DNA from: Nesterenkonia sp. F
GTDB lineage: Bacteria > Actinomycetota > Actinomycetes > Actinomycetales > Micrococcaceae
Length of the DNA stretch: 64,000 bases
Direction: 5' to 3'
Assembly: GCF_000220985.1 (NCBI RefSeq)
Contig: NZ_AFRW01000136.1
Span: 1 to 64,000, forward strand
Shown here: in pieces, positions 7,893-17,288 of the stretch
Layout of the letters: each line of letters starts with the position of its first letter
Position numbering within the stretch: position 1 is the stretch's first letter
Notes under the pieces: model-generated
The model's input: the letters and a program-made list of their open reading frames with translations, nothing else
The model's database searches: none
Told to the model about the DNA's origin: nothing
Program-made: the position numbers and the translations under genes

Positions 7893-8639
7893 GTGACCAA
7901 GTACCACGCCGTCCGCGACCAGCTGCTGGACCGTCTCGAGGAGATGGCCTCCGGCGAGCAGCTCCCGCCCGAACGCGACCTCGCCGCCGAGCTCGGCGTC
8001 TCGCGCATGACCCTGCGCCGCGCCATCGACGAGCTCGTCGCCCGCGGCGCGGTCCGCCGCCGCCACGGCTCCGGCGTCTTCGCCCTGGGCCCCAAGCTGG
8101 ACCAGGCGCTGATGGCCAGCTCCTTCAGCGAGGACATGCGCGCCCGCGGGCTGCGCCCCGGCGCCCGGACGCTCTCCTTCGACGTCGGTCCCGTCGGCGC
8201 ACGCATCCGCAGCCGCCTGAAGCTGGAGGAGCAGGACGACGCCGCCCAGGTCACCCGCCTGCGCCTGGCCGACGACGAGCCCATCGCCCTGGAGGAGCTG
8301 CACGTCCCGCGCGCCCTGGTCCCGGACCTGGCCGCCGCCGACCTGGAGGACCACTCCTTCTACGACCTGCTGCGCGAGCGCTGCGGCATCGTCGTCGCCC
8401 GCAGCGTCCAGACCATCGAGCCCACCGTCGTCGACGCCCAGGAGGCCGGCGACCTCGACGTGCCGGTGCATTCGCCGGCGCTGCTCTTCGAGCGCACCTC
8501 GTGGAGCGCCGACGACGAGCCGGTGGAGTTCGTCCGCTCGGTCTACCGCGGCGACCGCTACAAGATCCGCACCGAGCTCACCGCCCCCGGGCGCGAGGGC
8601 TCGGAGCGCGAGACCGCCGGCACGGGGGAGGCGTCATGA
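7893..8639 (+). CDS. GntR-family (HutC/UTRA) regulator of amino-sugar genes
   Basis: A 248-residue regulator. The winged helix-turn-helix is at about 1-65 (LPPERDLAAELGVSRMTLRR, then HGSGVFALG), followed by a UTRA effector domain (about 85-235). This architecture is that of NagR/DasR/MurR-like regulators that sense phosphorylated amino sugars. It starts with GTG at 7893. It is the first gene of the amino-sugar operon and overlaps anmK by 4 bp (ATGA), so it is probably autoregulatory through the site at 7851. The effector is probably GlcN-6-P, GlcNAc-6-P or MurNAc-6-P (inferred from the neighbours). Confidence 0.88.
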   Translation: MTKYHAVRDQLLDRLEEMASGEQLPPERDLAAELGVSRMTLRRAIDELVARGAVRRRHGSGVFALGPKLDQALMASSFSEDMRARGLRPGARTLSFDVGPVGARIRSRLKLEEQDDAAQVTRLRLADDEPIALEELHVPRALVPDLAAADLEDHSFYDLLRERCGIVVARSVQTIEPTVVDAQEAGDLDVPVHSPALLFERTSWSADDEPVEFVRSVYRGDRYKIRTELTAPGREGSERETAGTGEAS

Positions 8640-9814
8640 TCATCGCCGGACTGATGGCGGGCACCTCCGCCGACGGACTCGACGTCGCCCTGGTCGAGTT
8701 CACCCGGGAAGCAGGCGACGACGCGCTGGCGATGCGCCTGCTCGCCGAGCGTGAGGTGCCCTTCGACGCCGCCCTCGGCCTGGACATCCTGCGCCTGCTC
8801 GAGCCGCGGGACGTGCCGCTGGCGCTGGTCAGCGACGTCGATGCGCGCCTCGGTCAGGCCAGTGCCGCGGCGGTGGCCGCGCTGGCCGCCGAGGCCGGCG
8901 TCCAGCCGGAGCTGATCGTCTCTCCCGGTCAGACGGTCCGCCACGACGTCGACGACGGCGCGGTGACCTCCACGCTGCAGCTGGGGCAGCCGGCCTGGAT
9001 CGCCGAGCACACGGGTGCTCCGGTGCTCTCCGACGTGCGCGCCCGCGACGTCGCCGCCGGCGGCCAGGGAGCGCCGCTGGTCGGGATCCTGGACCGGATG
9101 CTGCTCGCCGACGTCGCCGAGCCCACGGCGGTGCTCAACCTCGGCGGGATCGCCAACATCACCGTCATATCCCCGGAGGCTGAACCGCTGGCCTTCGACA
9201 CCGGCCCGGCGAACGCGCTCATCGACGTCATGGCCCGGCGCATCACCGGCGAGGAGCGCGGCTACGACCGCGACGGCGCGCTCGCCGCCCGCGGCCGCGT
9301 GGTGCCCGCGCTGCTCGAGGACCTGCTCGCCGAGCCCTACTATGCGCTGGCCCCGCCGAAGTCCACCGGCAAGGAGCTCTTCCACGCCGAGTACCTCGAC
9401 CGGCATCTGGCCGCGCATCCGGGCCTGGACGAGCACGACGTCATCGCCACGCTGACGCGGCTGACCGCGCGCACCGTCGCCGAGGCCTGCGCCGCGCGCG
9501 GCGTCGGCGCCGTCGTCGCCTCCGGCGGCGGCACCCGCAACCCGGCGCTGATGGCCGCGCTGCGCGCCGAGCTGGGCGAGGACGTCTCCGTGCAGACCGC
9601 CGACGAGGCCCTCGGACTGCCCGAGGGGGCGAAGGAGGCCTGCCTGATGGCGCTGATCGGCTGGCTGAGCTGGCACGGGCTGCCCGCCGTCTCCCCGGCG
9701 CTGACCGGCGCTCGCCGGGCCACGCTCGCCGGACGGCTCACTCCCGGGGCGCGGCCGCTGCAGCTCCCTGCGCCGCTCGAGACCGCCCCGCGACGACTCA
9801 CCGTGCGGCGCTGA
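8636..9814 (+). CDS. anmK: Anhydro-N-acetylmuramic acid kinase
   Basis: A 392-residue ASKHA-fold kinase that opens the 1,6-anhydro ring and phosphorylates anhMurNAc to MurNAc-6-P. Family motifs are N-terminal GLMAGTSADGLDVAL, LNLGGIANITV, FDTGPANALID and GYDRDGALA, with VVASGGGTRNPALM near the C-terminus. The ATG overlaps the gntR stop (ATGA) and follows GGGGGAGG. The product is the substrate of MurQ, two genes downstream. The presence of AnmK suggests use of anhydro-muropeptide sugars released by lytic transglycosylases, or import of such sugars by the neighbouring symporter. Confidence 0.95.
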   Translation: MIIAGLMAGTSADGLDVALVEFTREAGDDALAMRLLAEREVPFDAALGLDILRLLEPRDVPLALVSDVDARLGQASAAAVAALAAEAGVQPELIVSPGQTVRHDVDDGAVTSTLQLGQPAWIAEHTGAPVLSDVRARDVAAGGQGAPLVGILDRMLLADVAEPTAVLNLGGIANITVISPEAEPLAFDTGPANALIDVMARRITGEERGYDRDGALAARGRVVPALLEDLLAEPYYALAPPKSTGKELFHAEYLDRHLAAHPGLDEHDVIATLTRLTARTVAEACAARGVGAVVASGGGTRNPALMAALRAELGEDVSVQTADEALGLPEGAKEACLMALIGWLSWHGLPAVSPALTGARRATLAGRLTPGARPLQLPAPLETAPRRLTVRR

Positions 9815-9820
9815 GCCGCG

Positions 9821-9872
9821 CCGCACGCACCACCCGCACGCACCACCCGCACGCACCACTCGCACGCACCAC
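9821..9872. repeat. 13-bp tandem repeat, four units
   Basis: Four head-to-tail 13-bp units (CCGCACGCACCAC, the last beginning with T) start 6 bp after the anmK stop, and a degenerate fifth unit follows. The array fills half of the gap between anmK and the symporter gene. It is a minisatellite prone to slippage. Confidence 0.85.
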
Positions 9873-9917
9873 TCGCGACCCCCGCACCCGCTCGCACCAT
9901 GACGAAGGAGACATGCC

Positions 9918-11429
9918 ATGCAGATCATCGACCTCGTGGTGATCGTGGCCTATCTGGCCGCGACCGCCTGGCTGGGCCTCAAGCTCAGCGGACGCCAGTC
10001 CGGCCTGAAGGACTACTTCCTCGGCGGACGTGACCTCCCCTGGTGGGCGGTCTGCCTCTCGGTGGTCGCCACCGAGACCAGCGCCCTGACCGTCATCGGC
10101 ATCCCGGTGATGAGCTACCTCGGCGACATCAACTACCTGCAGCTCGGGCTGGGCTACATCATCGGGCGCATCGTGGTGGCCTTCTTCATGCTGCCGCGCT
10201 ACTACGACGGCGAGATGGTCACCGCCTACGCCTATCTGGGCAAGCGCTTCGGCGGCAGCACCCAGACCACCGCCGGGGTGACCTTCCTGTTCACCCGCCT
10301 GATGGCCGACGGCATCCGCGTGCTGGCCGCCGCCATCCCGCTGAAGACCATCCTCGACGGCATGGGGGTCCACACCAACTACTTCACCATCATCGTGGTG
10401 CTGGCGGTGGTGACGATCCTCTACACCTTCATCGGCGGCATCAAGGCCGTCGTCTGGGTCGACGTCGCCCAGATGGGCCTCTACGTGGCCGGCGGCATCC
10501 TCTCGATCATCGTGGTCTCCGCGGCCACCGGCGGCGGCTGGTTCACCGAGGCCGCCGACGCCGGCAAGTTCACCATGTTCATCTTCGACGGGAACCCGGT
10601 CTCGGCCGACAGCTCGTTCGTCACCTCCCTGCTGGGCGGCGCGATCTTCGCGATGGCCTCCCACGGCTCCGACCAGCTGGTCGTCCAGCGGCTGCTGACC
10701 TGCCGCAGCAAGCGGGAGGCGCAGAAGGCGCTGATCGCCTCCGGCGTCGTGGTCTTCGTGCAGTTCGCGATCTTCCTGGTCGTCGGCCTGGCGCTGTGGG
10801 GCTACTACGATCACCAGTCGCCGTCGTCGATGGGTCTGACCCGCGACGACGAGATCTTCCCGCACTTCATCATCGAGGGCCTGCCGCAGGGCATCTCCGG
10901 TCTGCTGCTGGCCGGCATCCTGGCCGCGGCGATGTCCACGCTGTCCTCCTCGCTCTCCGCGCTGTCCTCCTCGACGGTGACCGACGTCATCGGCAAGTTC
11001 CGTTCGACGCCGCTGACCGATCGGCAGGGGCTGCGCGCCGGCCGCTGGGCCACCATCGGCTGGGGCCTGGCGTTCATCGCCCCGGCGACGATCTTCCAGT
11101 CCGACGAGGGGAACATCGTCATCCTGGCCCTCGGCGTCGCCGGCATCACCTACGGAGGCCTGCTGGGCGCGTTCGCCTTCGGCATCCTCAACCGCCGGGC
11201 GACGGCGGCCGACGCGAACATCGCCTTCGTCGTCGCGGTGGCGGTCAATGCGTACTTCTTCGTCATGGAGAAGTACGTGACCGGCGAGGTCTGGGTCGCC
11301 TGGCAGTGGTACCCGCTGCTCGGCGTGATCGTGACCTTCGCCGTCGGCGGCCTGCTCTCGCTGCGCCACCCGGCGTCGCCGCGGACCGCCGTCACCGCCG
11401 AGACCCGAGAGGACGCGCCCCGCCGATGA
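9918..11429 (+). CDS. Sodium:solute symporter (SSS family), probable amino-sugar importer
   Basis: A 503-residue polytopic protein with 13 or so hydrophobic segments of the SSF/SLC5 fold. The N-terminus (IIDLVVIVAYLAATAWLGLK) and the region DYFLGGRDLPWWAVCLSV are typical of sodium-coupled sugar, sialic acid and inositol symporters. It is embedded between anmK and murQ, overlapping murQ by ATGA. The substrate is inferred to be MurNAc, anhMurNAc or GlcNAc. It stands where other bacteria have a MurNAc PTS permease; no PTS gene is seen. AAGGAG precedes the ATG. Confidence 0.88.
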   Translation: MQIIDLVVIVAYLAATAWLGLKLSGRQSGLKDYFLGGRDLPWWAVCLSVVATETSALTVIGIPVMSYLGDINYLQLGLGYIIGRIVVAFFMLPRYYDGEMVTAYAYLGKRFGGSTQTTAGVTFLFTRLMADGIRVLAAAIPLKTILDGMGVHTNYFTIIVVLAVVTILYTFIGGIKAVVWVDVAQMGLYVAGGILSIIVVSAATGGGWFTEAADAGKFTMFIFDGNPVSADSSFVTSLLGGAIFAMASHGSDQLVVQRLLTCRSKREAQKALIASGVVVFVQFAIFLVVGLALWGYYDHQSPSSMGLTRDDEIFPHFIIEGLPQGISGLLLAGILAAAMSTLSSSLSALSSSTVTDVIGKFRSTPLTDRQGLRAGRWATIGWGLAFIAPATIFQSDEGNIVILALGVAGITYGGLLGAFAFGILNRRATAADANIAFVVAVAVNAYFFVMEKYVTGEVWVAWQWYPLLGVIVTFAVGGLLSLRHPASPRTAVTAETREDAPRR

Positions 11430-12370
11430 CCGAGCACCACACCTCGTTGCCGCCCACGGAGCGGCGGAACCCGCGCAGCGCCGGCCTCGACGAGCTGGAC
11501 ACCCTCGGGGTGCTGCAGCTGCTCAACGCCGAGGACCGGGTCGCCGTCGACGCCGCCGCGGCGGTGCTGCCCGAGCTGGCGCCGGTGGTCGAGAAGGCCG
11601 CCGAGCGGCTGCGCCGAGGCGGCACCGTCCACTACTTCGGCGCCGGCACCTCTGGGCGGCTGGGCGTGCTGGACGCCAGCGAGCTGATGCCGACCTTCAA
11701 CCTGGAGCCCGGGCGGGTCGTCGGCCACATCGCCGGCGGCTCGGCGGCCCTGGTCGACGCCGTGGAGAACGCCGAGGACTCGGCGGAGGCCGGACGCCGG
11801 GACGCCGCGCAGCTCGGCGCCGACGACGTCGCCATCGGCCTGGCCGCCAGCGGCTCGACTCCGTACGTGGGCGGGGCGCTGGCCGCCGCGGCGGAGGCCG
11901 GGGCGGAGACGGTGCTGATCTCCAGCAACCCGCAGGCTCCGCTGGCCGATCACGCCGAGACGGTGCTGACCCTGGACACCGGAGCGGAGGTGGTCACCGG
12001 CTCGACCCGGCTGAAGGCCGGCACGGCGCAGAAGCTGGTGCTCAACGGCTTCTCCACGGCGCTGATGATCGCCATCGGCCGGACCTGGCAGAACCTGATG
12101 GTCTCGGTGGTCGCCACCAATGCGAAGCTGCGCGACCGGACGGTGCGCATCCTCCGTGAGGCCACGGGACTTCAGGAGGAGCCGGCGCGGGCGGTGCTCG
12201 AGCGGGCCGACGGCGAGCTGAAGGTCGCACTGGTGACGACGCTCGCCGACGTCGAGGTGGACGTCGCCCGGAATCTGCTGGTGCAGGCCGACGGCTCTGT
12301 GCGCGAGGCGCTGGCGGCGGCGTACGGGTCGGCAGAGACCGGCGGCGACGGCGAGGGGAGCCGCGGGTGA
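11426..12370 (+). CDS. murQ: N-acetylmuramic acid 6-phosphate etherase
   Basis: A 314-residue SIS-domain enzyme that cleaves the D-lactyl ether of MurNAc-6-P to give GlcNAc-6-P and D-lactate. Hallmarks are the N-terminal ERRNPRSAGLDELDTLGVLQ, SIS core HYFGAGTSGRLGVLDASELM and GLAASGSTPYVGGAL, ENAEDS, and TGSTRLKAGTAQKLVLN. The ATG overlaps the symporter stop and the gene overlaps the next kinase (GTGA), so the unit is translationally coupled. The D-lactate released explains the lactate dehydrogenase two genes downstream. Confidence 0.96.
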   Translation: MTEHHTSLPPTERRNPRSAGLDELDTLGVLQLLNAEDRVAVDAAAAVLPELAPVVEKAAERLRRGGTVHYFGAGTSGRLGVLDASELMPTFNLEPGRVVGHIAGGSAALVDAVENAEDSAEAGRRDAAQLGADDVAIGLAASGSTPYVGGALAAAAEAGAETVLISSNPQAPLADHAETVLTLDTGAEVVTGSTRLKAGTAQKLVLNGFSTALMIAIGRTWQNLMVSVVATNAKLRDRTVRILREATGLQEEPARAVLERADGELKVALVTTLADVEVDVARNLLVQADGSVREALAAAYGSAETGGDGEGSRG

Positions 12371-13419
12371 GCGACCTGGTCCTCGGCCTGGACGTCGGCG
12401 GCACCGGCAGCCGCATCGCCCTGGCCCCGCTGGACGTCCGGACGGCCGCGCCGTCGGGCGGCTCGTCCGGCGCCCCGTCCGGAAGCACCCGCCGCGAGCT
12501 GGCCGGTCCGAGGGTGCGCATCGGCCCCGACGGCAGCAGCGTGCCCGCCGTCGTCGACGAGCTGCTGGCGCGGGCGGGCGAGGCCTGGCCGGAGGTCCTG
12601 GACCCTGCGGCCGACGACGGCCGCCTGTGCGGCGTCGCGCTGGGAGCCACCGGGCTGGCCTCGCTGGTCGACGAGCCGGACGCGCTGCCGGCTCGGATGG
12701 CCCAGCGCCTGCGCGTGCCGGCGGCCGCGGCCATCGATGCGGTCACCGCCCACCTGGGCGCCCTCGACGGTGCTGGCGGGGCGATCGTGGCGCTGGGCAC
12801 CGGCGCGGTCGCCGTCGGGCATCCCGGCAGCACGCTGCCGAGCGCGGCGGGGGAGCGCGCTGGTTCCGCCGCCTGCCCGGCCGGCTGGCGCCGCGTCGAC
12901 GGCTGGGGTCATCTGCTCGGCGACCGCGGCGGCGGGGCCTGGCTCGGCCGCCGCGGTCTTCAGGAGGCGCTGCGCGCCCACGACGGCGTCGACCCGGCCG
13001 GCGCCGCGCTGCTCGCCGCCGGACGACGGCGTCTCGGCGAGCCGTCGGACTGGCCCGCGCAGCTCTACACCCGCGACGACCGTGCCGGCGTGCTGGCCGG
13101 ATTCGCCGCCGACGTCGTGGAGCTGGCCGCCGGAGGCGACGCCCTCGCCCACCGGCTCGTCGAGTCCGCCGGTCGCGAGGCCGCCGCCAGTGCGCTGGCC
13201 GCCCTGGCGCCCGAGCACCCGGCCCGCGCGGTGCTCACCGGAGGGCTCGCCGCCGCCGGCGGAGCGCTGACCGCCGGATTCACCACCGAGATCGCCGCCC
13301 GTCGTCCGGAGACCGAGATCGCCGAAGTCGTCGGCGACCCGCTCGACGGCGCGCTGCACCTGGCCCGGCTGGCCGCCGCCTCCGGGCTCGCCCCGCAGGA
13401 GGGATTCCTCTGGACATGA
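12367..13419 (+). CDS. BadF/BadG-type N-acetylglucosamine/N-acetylmuramate kinase
   Basis: A 350-residue ASKHA-fold kinase. The N-terminal phosphate motif is VLGLDVGGTGSRIAL; GAIVALGTGAVAVG and GWGHLLGDRGGGAWLG are the BadF/BcrA signatures found in GlcNAc kinases (NagK-like) and in MurK, which phosphorylates MurNAc and GlcNAc. It starts with GTG overlapping the murQ stop and ends overlapping the next gene. Role: to phosphorylate imported amino sugars so they enter the MurQ/NagB route. Which sugar is preferred cannot be told from sequence. Confidence 0.85.
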   Translation: MSDLVLGLDVGGTGSRIALAPLDVRTAAPSGGSSGAPSGSTRRELAGPRVRIGPDGSSVPAVVDELLARAGEAWPEVLDPAADDGRLCGVALGATGLASLVDEPDALPARMAQRLRVPAAAAIDAVTAHLGALDGAGGAIVALGTGAVAVGHPGSTLPSAAGERAGSAACPAGWRRVDGWGHLLGDRGGGAWLGRRGLQEALRAHDGVDPAGAALLAAGRRRLGEPSDWPAQLYTRDDRAGVLAGFAADVVELAAGGDALAHRLVESAGREAAASALAALAPEHPARAVLTGGLAAAGGALTAGFTTEIAARRPETEIAEVVGDPLDGALHLARLAAASGLAPQEGFLWT

Positions 13420-16400
13420 CCGCCGATCCGACGTCTGGCCCCGACCCCGCCGGCGTCCCGCAGGCGGGTGCGGATCCCGCCGCCGATCCCGCCGCCGATC
13501 TCGCGGCCGATCTCGCCGCCGCGCTGGGCGCCGATCAGGTCCTCGGCCGCGCCATCGACCGCCATGCCCGCGCCCACGACGCCTCGCACTACCTGCTCAT
13601 CCCGCAGCTGGCCGCCGTCGCCGAGGACGCCGAGGCGGTGGCCGCCGCGCTCGCCGTCGCCGCCGACCATCGCACTCCGGTGACCTTCCGCGCCGGCGGC
13701 ACCAGCCTCTCCGGACAGGCCTGCGGCGACGGGGTCCTGCTGGACACCCGCCGCGGCTTCCGCGGGATCGAGGTCCTCGACGACGGCGCGCGGGTGCGCG
13801 TGCAGCCCGGCGTCACGCTGCGGGCGGTCAACGCCCGACTCGTCCGGCATGGTCGCGCGCTGGGCCCGGATCCGGCCAGCGAGGCCGCCTGCACCGTCGG
13901 CGGGATCATCGCGAACAACTCGTCGGGGATGGCCGCCGGCGTCGAGCACAACACCGTCCGCACGCTGGAGTCGATGACCGTGGTGCTCGCCTCCGGAACC
14001 GTCGTCGACACCGCCGCGGACGACGCCGAGGAGCAGCTGCGCGCCGCCGAGCCGCAGCTGGCGGCTACTCTGGAGCGGCTGCGCGACGCCGTCCGCGCCG
14101 ATGCGGACGCCGTCGCCGAGATTCGTGAGCGCTTCGCGATGAAGAACACCATGGGCTACGCCCTGGACGCCTTCTGCGAGGTCGACTCGCCGGTGCAGCT
14201 GCTCTCCCGGCTGATCATCGGTTCGGAGGGCACGCTGGGCTTCGTCGCCGAGGCCGTCTTCCGCACTGTGCCGGTGCAGCCCCGTGCGGCCACCGGGCTG
14301 CTGGTCTTCGACTCCGTCGACGCCGCCGCCCGCGCGTTGCCGGCGCTGGTGAGCACCGGTGCGGCCGCTCTGGAACTGATGGACGCGACCTCGCTGCAGG
14401 TCGCCCGCCGCGGCGACGACGCTCCGGCGGAGATCACCGCGCTCGAGGTCGACCAGCACGCCGGACTGCTGGTGGAGTACCGCGGCGACGACGCCGCCGA
14501 CCTCGCCGCGCGCGTCGCGGCCGCCTCCGACGTGCTCGCCGGACTGGAGACCACCCGGCCGGTGGATCCGGAGGCCGACCTGACCGGCGATCCGGCGCGG
14601 CGCGCGGCGCTGTGGGGCGTGCGCAAGGGCCTCTATGCCGCCGTCGCCGGGGCCCGGCCCCCCGGGACCATGGCGCTGCTGGAGGACGTCGTCGTGCCGG
14701 TCGAGCAGCTGGCCGAGACCTGCGGCGAGCTGGCCGAGCTGCTCGCCGCCCACGACTACGCCGACCCGGTGATCTTCGGCCACGCCAAGGACGGCAACCT
14801 GCACTTCATGCTCACCGAGGACACCGAGGACCCTGCCGCCGTCGCTCGGCTGGAGGCCTTCACCGAGGATCTGGTCGAGCTGATCCTGCGCCGCGGCGGC
14901 AACCTGAAGGCCGAGCACGGCACCGGTCGGGCGATGGCGCCGTTCATCGACCGGCAGTACTCGCCGACGCTGGTGGCGGTGCTGCACGCGATCAAGGACG
15001 CCTTCGACCCCGCGGGCATCCTCAATCCCGGAGTCGTGCTCACCGAGGACGCCCGCGCCCATGTCCATGACCTCAAACCCGTCGACCGCGTCGACGAGGA
15101 GGTCGACCGCTGCGTGGAGTGCGGCTACTGCGAGCCGGTCTGCCCCAGCCGGGACCTCACGCTGACGCCGCGGCAGCGCATCGTGGTGCGCCGGGCCCGG
15201 GAGCGGGCGCTGGCCGACGGCGACGAGGAGCTCGCCGCGGAGCTGGATCAGCAGCAGGCCTACGACAGCATCGACACCTGCGCCGCCGACGGCATGTGCG
15301 CCACCGCCTGCCCGGTGAACATCGACACCGGCGCGCTGGTCAAGCGGCTGCGCGCCGAGTCCCGGGGGCCCGTGGAACGGCGGGCCTGGCGCACCGCCGC
15401 CGATCACTGGGGCGCGGCGACGACGGCGGCCGGCCGCGGTCTCGACGTCGCCGCCGCCGTGCCGTCGGCGACGGTGACCGGACCGAATGCTCTCGCCCGG
15501 TCGCTGCTGGGCGCGGAGACGGTGCCGCAGTGGAGCGAGGATCTGCCCGCCGGCGGGAGACGGCGCAGTGCGACGCCGGGCGGGACCGGCGTGCCGGCCG
15601 GGGCCTCGGGCGGAGCTCTGGGCGGTCCGGAATCGGGAGAGGTCGCCGCGGTCTTCCTGCCCAGCTGCCAGGGGGCGATGTTCGCCCCGGCGGAGGGGTC
15701 CGCCGGAGTGCAGAGCGCGGTCGCCCGGCTGTGTGCGGCCGGAGGGCTGAACCTGGTGGTCCCCGAGGGGCTCGACGGGCTGTGCTGCGGCACCCCGTGG
15801 TCCTCGAAGGGCTTCACCGCCGGCCATGACGCCATGGCCGAGAGAGTCCTCGACGCGGTGGCCGCGGCTCGGGAGCGGGTCGTCGCCGGAGACGGCCGCG
15901 ATCCTCAGCAGGTGCCGGTCGTCGTCGACGCGAGCTCCTGCACCGAGGGCGTCGCGGGGATCATGGAGACCGCCGAGCGTGCTGGGGATCCGCGGGCCGG
16001 CGCCGTCGTCGACGCGCTGCGGCTGGTCGCCGAGCGCGTGCTGCCGCGGCTGGATATCGCACCGGGCGCCCGGGTGGAGTCGCTGACGGTGCACCCGACC
16101 TGTTCGGCGCATCGGGCCGGGCTCGACGCCGACCTGCGCGCCGTCGCCGAGGCCGCCGCCGCGCAGGTGCACATCCCCGTCGACTGGGGCTGCTGCGGAT
16201 TCGCCGGCGACCGCGGGATGCTGCACCCGGAGCTGACGGCGTCGGCCACCGCCGCCGAGGCCGCCGAGGTGGCCACCCTCGACGCCGTCGAGCACGCCTC
16301 CTGCAATCGCGCCTGCGAGATCGCGATGACCCGGGCGACGGGCCGGGACTACCGGCACGTGCTGGAGGTGCTGGCCGACGTCGTCGACACGCCGCGGCCC

Positions 16401-16439
16401 GGGGACCTTCGCGACTCCTCACGGGGCGCGAGAAGCTGA
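13416..16439 (+). CDS. FAD/Fe-S D-lactate dehydrogenase (DLD-type, 1007 aa)
   Basis: A fused flavoprotein-iron-sulfur oxidoreductase. After an Ala/Asp/Pro-rich N-terminus come the FAD-binding PCMH domain (FRAGGTSLSGQACGDGVLL, GGIIANNSSGMAAG) and the FAD-oxidase C domain (FGHAKDGNLHFML, LKAEHGTGRAMAPF). Two 4Fe-4S clusters follow (CVECGYCEPVCP from residue 566, CAADGMCATACPVNID from 622), then two CCG domains (CCG near 790 and 926). The architecture matches cytoplasmic or membrane-associated D-lactate dehydrogenases. Its ATG overlaps the kinase stop. MurQ releases D-lactate, so this enzyme probably oxidises it to pyruvate, feeding electrons to quinone. The exact 2-hydroxyacid substrate is inferred from context. 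Confidence 0.88.
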   Translation: MTADPTSGPDPAGVPQAGADPAADPAADLAADLAAALGADQVLGRAIDRHARAHDASHYLLIPQLAAVAEDAEAVAAALAVAADHRTPVTFRAGGTSLSGQACGDGVLLDTRRGFRGIEVLDDGARVRVQPGVTLRAVNARLVRHGRALGPDPASEAACTVGGIIANNSSGMAAGVEHNTVRTLESMTVVLASGTVVDTAADDAEEQLRAAEPQLAATLERLRDAVRADADAVAEIRERFAMKNTMGYALDAFCEVDSPVQLLSRLIIGSEGTLGFVAEAVFRTVPVQPRAATGLLVFDSVDAAARALPALVSTGAAALELMDATSLQVARRGDDAPAEITALEVDQHAGLLVEYRGDDAADLAARVAAASDVLAGLETTRPVDPEADLTGDPARRAALWGVRKGLYAAVAGARPPGTMALLEDVVVPVEQLAETCGELAELLAAHDYADPVIFGHAKDGNLHFMLTEDTEDPAAVARLEAFTEDLVELILRRGGNLKAEHGTGRAMAPFIDRQYSPTLVAVLHAIKDAFDPAGILNPGVVLTEDARAHVHDLKPVDRVDEEVDRCVECGYCEPVCPSRDLTLTPRQRIVVRRARERALADGDEELAAELDQQQAYDSIDTCAADGMCATACPVNIDTGALVKRLRAESRGPVERRAWRTAADHWGAATTAAGRGLDVAAAVPSATVTGPNALARSLLGAETVPQWSEDLPAGGRRRSATPGGTGVPAGASGGALGGPESGEVAAVFLPSCQGAMFAPAEGSAGVQSAVARLCAAGGLNLVVPEGLDGLCCGTPWSSKGFTAGHDAMAERVLDAVAAARERVVAGDGRDPQQVPVVVDASSCTEGVAGIMETAERAGDPRAGAVVDALRLVAERVLPRLDIAPGARVESLTVHPTCSAHRAGLDADLRAVAEAAAAQVHIPVDWGCCGFAGDRGMLHPELTASATAAEAAEVATLDAVEHASCNRACEIAMTRATGRDYRHVLEVLADVVDTPRPGDLRDSSRGARS

Positions 16440-16488
16440 CCATGCTGAACCGGAGACCAGTCCGGGACGAGACGAGAGGACGTGATGG

Positions 16489-17274
16489 GTGATGGAGGTC
16501 GTGATCGCTCCGGCCGAGGAGCTGGCCCGACTGGCCGCCGACGCCGTGGAGGAGCTGCTGCGCGCGGAGCCGGAGACGACGCTGGGGCTGGCCACCGGGT
16601 CGAGCCCGCTGGCCGTCTATGACGAGCTGGCCCGCCGCCACGCGGAGGAGGGCCTGTCCTTCGCGCGGGCGCAGGGCTTCATGCTCGACGAGTACGTCGG
16701 TCTGCCCGCCGACCACCCGCAGCGCTACCGCAACGTGATCTCCGCGGAGATCGCGGACCGGGTGGCCTGGCCCGCCGACCAGGTCCACGGTCCCGACGGG
16801 CTCGCCGGGGATCTGCCGGCCGCCTGCGCGGCGTTCGAGCAGGCCATCGCGGACGCCGGGGGAGTCGACCTGCAGCTGCTGGGCATCGGCACCGACGGGC
16901 ATATCGGCTTCAACGAGCCCGGCTCCTCGCTGGCCTCGCGGACGCGGATCAAGTCGCTGACCGAGCAGACCCGGCAGGACAACGCCCGGTTCTTCGACGA
17001 CGACGTCGACCAGGTCCCGCTGCACTGTCTGACCCAGGGGCTGGGCACGATCGGCGACGCGCGGCACCTGGTGCTGCTCGCCACCGGCCGGCACAAGGCC
17101 GAGGCGGTCCACCAGCTGGTCGAGGGCCCGGTCTCCGCGCTGTGGCCGGCCTCGGTGATGCAGCTGCACCCGCACGCGACCGTGCTGCTCGACGAGGGCG
17201 CGGCCTCGCGGCTGCAGCTGGCCGACTACTACCGGCAGGCCTACGCCTCGAAGCCGAGCTGGCAGGGGCTGTGA
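16489..17274 (+). CDS. nagB: Glucosamine-6-phosphate deaminase
   Basis: A 261-residue NagB: GlcN-6-P plus water gives fructose-6-P and ammonia, the last step into glycolysis. Motifs are LATGSSPLAVYDELARRH, GFMLDEYVGLPADHPQRY, LLGIGTDGHIGFNEPGSS and VMQLHPHATVLLDEGAA. Either GTG at 16489 (8 nt after AGAGGA) or ATG at 16492 may be the start. It is the last gene of the amino-sugar operon, 49 bp after the lactate dehydrogenase gene. The deacetylase NagA, which would link GlcNAc-6-P to this step, is not in the window. Confidence 0.94.
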   Translation: MMEVVIAPAEELARLAADAVEELLRAEPETTLGLATGSSPLAVYDELARRHAEEGLSFARAQGFMLDEYVGLPADHPQRYRNVISAEIADRVAWPADQVHGPDGLAGDLPAACAAFEQAIADAGGVDLQLLGIGTDGHIGFNEPGSSLASRTRIKSLTEQTRQDNARFFDDDVDQVPLHCLTQGLGTIGDARHLVLLATGRHKAEAVHQLVEGPVSALWPASVMQLHPHATVLLDEGAASRLQLADYYRQAYASKPSWQGL

Positions 17275-17288
17275 GCCGGCGCGGGCCG

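Noticed and set aside
13065-16358. A 1097-codon minus-strand frame over the lactate dehydrogenase
   Set aside because: Low-complexity composition (Gly, Arg, Val, His) and perfect overlap with a gene that has FAD and Fe-S motifs.
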